Assembly: GCA_024762895.1 (NCBI GenBank)
Contig: JANTGN010000133.1
Span: 1-7,337 of the forward strand
DNA length: 7,337 nucleotides
Direction: 5' to 3'
DNA from: Thiotrichales bacterium
GTDB taxonomy: Bacteria > Pseudomonadota > Gammaproteobacteria > J044
The notes below the pieces were generated by a model, which did no database searches, was not told where the DNA came from, and saw nothing but the letters and a program-made list of their open reading frames with translations. Positions 6,226 to 7,337 of the stretch are shown here, one piece after another. Numbering within the stretch: the first letter of the stretch is position 1; the number at the start of each line of letters is the position of its first letter. A program made the position numbers and the translations under genes.

Positions 6226-6352
6226 AGGCCCGAGTTTTTCCTAGTTCGCCAGTGCTGTCAAAAATTCTTTGGATTTGTGTTGTATGCTGTTAATGGGAGC
6301 GCCGAATTCCCAATCAAACAGTGTCAGAAACTCTGCCAGGCATAAAGACCAG
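6226..6352. promoter_or_regulatory. Divergent intergenic region between DUF2126 and transglutaminase genes
   Basis: This gap should carry promoters in both directions. On the minus strand, a perfect TTGACA lies at 6261-6256, but the hexamer 17 bases on (AAAACT, 6238-6233) is a poor -10. On the plus strand, TATGCT (6283-6288) is a possible -10 without a good -35. No operator palindrome is obvious. Confidence 0.3.
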
Positions 6353-7210
6353 ATGCGCCGAATCAAAATAGAACACACGACCTGCTACCGCTATGCCGAG
6401 GCAGTCACCCTGTTACCCCATACCCTGCACCTGCGTCCGCGTGAGGGTCATGATATTCGCCTGGAGTCTTCCCGACTCGATATCAGTCCGGCCTTTGAGA
6501 TCCGCTGGCAGCGTGACGTGTATAGCAATTCGGTGGCCGTGGTGAATTTTCATGAACCAGCCTCCGAGCTGATCATTACCAGTGAGGTGGTGGTGGAGCA
6601 TTACGGCGAAGATCTGGTGGATATCGTGCTCCCCGATAATGCCAAACGTTTTCCCTTTCTTTACGACCCGCTGGAGCAGATCGACCTTTCGCCTTACAAG
6701 CTGTCGTTGTATCCACAGAACCATCGGGTGATACAGGAATGGATTGCGGATATCTGGAAGCCACAGGAATCCATCGATACCGTGGAACTGCTCACGGCCC
6801 TGAACAACAAGATCGCCAACGAACTCATGTATCGGGTGCGCGAGGAGCCCGGCGTTCAGTCACCGGGCGAGACCCTGTCACTGGGCACGGGTTCCTGCCG
6901 GGATTTTGCCACCCTCTATATCGAGATCTGCCGCTACTGCGGCTTCGCCAGCCGTTTTATCAGCGGCTACCTGCTGAATGAAGGCGATGTGTACGGGCAT
7001 CCCTCGACCCATGCCTGGTCGGAGGTGTATCTACCCGATTCCGGCTGGCTGGGCTTTGATTCCACCAGTGGCCTGATGGTAACGGGTGAACATATTGCCA
7101 CCGCGGTGCATCGTCACCCGGAATCCATTCCCCCGGTTGCTGGTGCGTTTCTGGGGACGCCCAAGGCGAAGCCTAAGTTATCGGTGGAGGTAACGGTGAC
7201 GCAGTTATAA
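6353..7210 (+). CDS. Transglutaminase-like (papain-fold) protein
   Basis: This 285-residue protein has the two-part architecture of bacterial transglutaminase-like enzymes. The N-terminal beta-rich domain (about 1-130) begins with the typical IEHTTCYRYAEAV and LRPREGHDIR, and the catalytic core follows. The triad is visible: Cys182 in GTGSCRDFA, His220 in THAWSEVYLP and Asp236 in GWLGFDST. Members act as cysteine proteases or transferases on amide bonds; the substrate here is unknown. There is no signal peptide, so it is probably cytoplasmic. The ATG at 6353 is chosen because family members begin with this MRRIKIEH-like start. The frame is open from 6269, but the 28 extra residues look unlike coding sequence. 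The ribosome binding site is weak. The gene is divergent from the DUF2126 gene, its likely functional partner. The family's usual FDPT motif reads FDST here. Confidence 0.9.
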   Translation: MRRIKIEHTTCYRYAEAVTLLPHTLHLRPREGHDIRLESSRLDISPAFEIRWQRDVYSNSVAVVNFHEPASELIITSEVVVEHYGEDLVDIVLPDNAKRFPFLYDPLEQIDLSPYKLSLYPQNHRVIQEWIADIWKPQESIDTVELLTALNNKIANELMYRVREEPGVQSPGETLSLGTGSCRDFATLYIEICRYCGFASRFISGYLLNEGDVYGHPSTHAWSEVYLPDSGWLGFDSTSGLMVTGEHIATAVHRHPESIPPVAGAFLGTPKAKPKLSVEVTVTQL

Positions 7211-7245
7211 AGGGGAGCTTTGTTTATTTTCGTTTTGAGAATGGA

Positions 7246-7332
7246 GAAAGCTTTCAAATATATTGCCATTGGCAAGCTCGCTTTTCGCCTGATGGCGATG
7301 AACTTTTTGCAATGTCCGTCAATGGACATTGC
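7246..7332. repeat. Cluster of short hairpins after the transglutaminase gene
   Basis: Four inverted repeats follow one another: GAAAGCTTTC (7246-7255); TTGCC/GGCAA (7263-7275); TCGCC/GGCGA around TGAT (7285-7298); and GCAATGTCC/GGACATTGC around GTCAAT (7309-7332, nine perfect pairs). None is followed by a T run on the plus strand, so this is not a canonical terminator. It may still end or stabilise the transcript. No gene is seen between 7211 and the window end. Confidence 0.45.
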
Positions 7333-7337
7333 CCTTC

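Noticed and set aside
6269..6352. N-terminal extension of the transglutaminase-like protein
   Set aside because: The 28 extra residues have no family similarity and contain the probable promoter region. The family start aligns with the ATG at 6353.
7114..7329. Minus-strand open frame of 71 residues
   Set aside because: Overlaps the end of the transglutaminase gene and the hairpin cluster; no ribosome binding site or recognisable domain.

Overview
The window looks like a chromosomal accessory segment from a gammaproteobacterium. The reasons are the IS481-type element, a HipBA-type module, a linked pair of transglutaminase-like and DUF2126 genes, and moderately GC-rich coding DNA with AT-rich gaps. 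The species cannot be named from the sequence alone.

Layout: about 8-1305 is one apparently intact IS481-family insertion sequence, with imperfect terminal inverted repeats and a single full-length transposase. About 1306-2085 has no convincing gene. It holds several inverted repeats, a short tandem repeat and what looks like a decayed reading frame. At 2110-2364 (+) lies a small predicted exported protein with three cysteines. Convergent to it, on the minus strand, is a two-gene HipBA-like toxin-antitoxin operon: hipB-like 4020-3742, then hipA-like 3739-2375, with 2 bases between them. A palindrome-rich promoter region (about 4020-4090) precedes hipB. Upstream on the same strand is a 708-residue DUF2126 protein (6225-4099), a putative amidoligase of the glutamine-synthetase superfamily. 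Divergent from it is a 285-residue transglutaminase-like protein (6353-7210, +) with a Cys-His-Asp triad. The last 127 bases contain only small hairpins.

How the genes work together: the HipB-like protein should neutralise the HipA-like kinase and repress the operon through the palindromes upstream of it. The DUF2126 and transglutaminase-like genes probably act in one pathway. In many bacteria these modules occur as one fused protein or as neighbours, often with alpha-E and ATP-grasp partners, which are not in this window. A ligase that makes amide bonds and a papain-fold enzyme that cleaves or transfers them would fit, but the substrate is unknown. The best leads are the stand-alone, divergent arrangement of this pair, the apparent loss of a conserved histidine in the DUF2126 glycine-rich motif, and the operator architecture of the HipBA operon.
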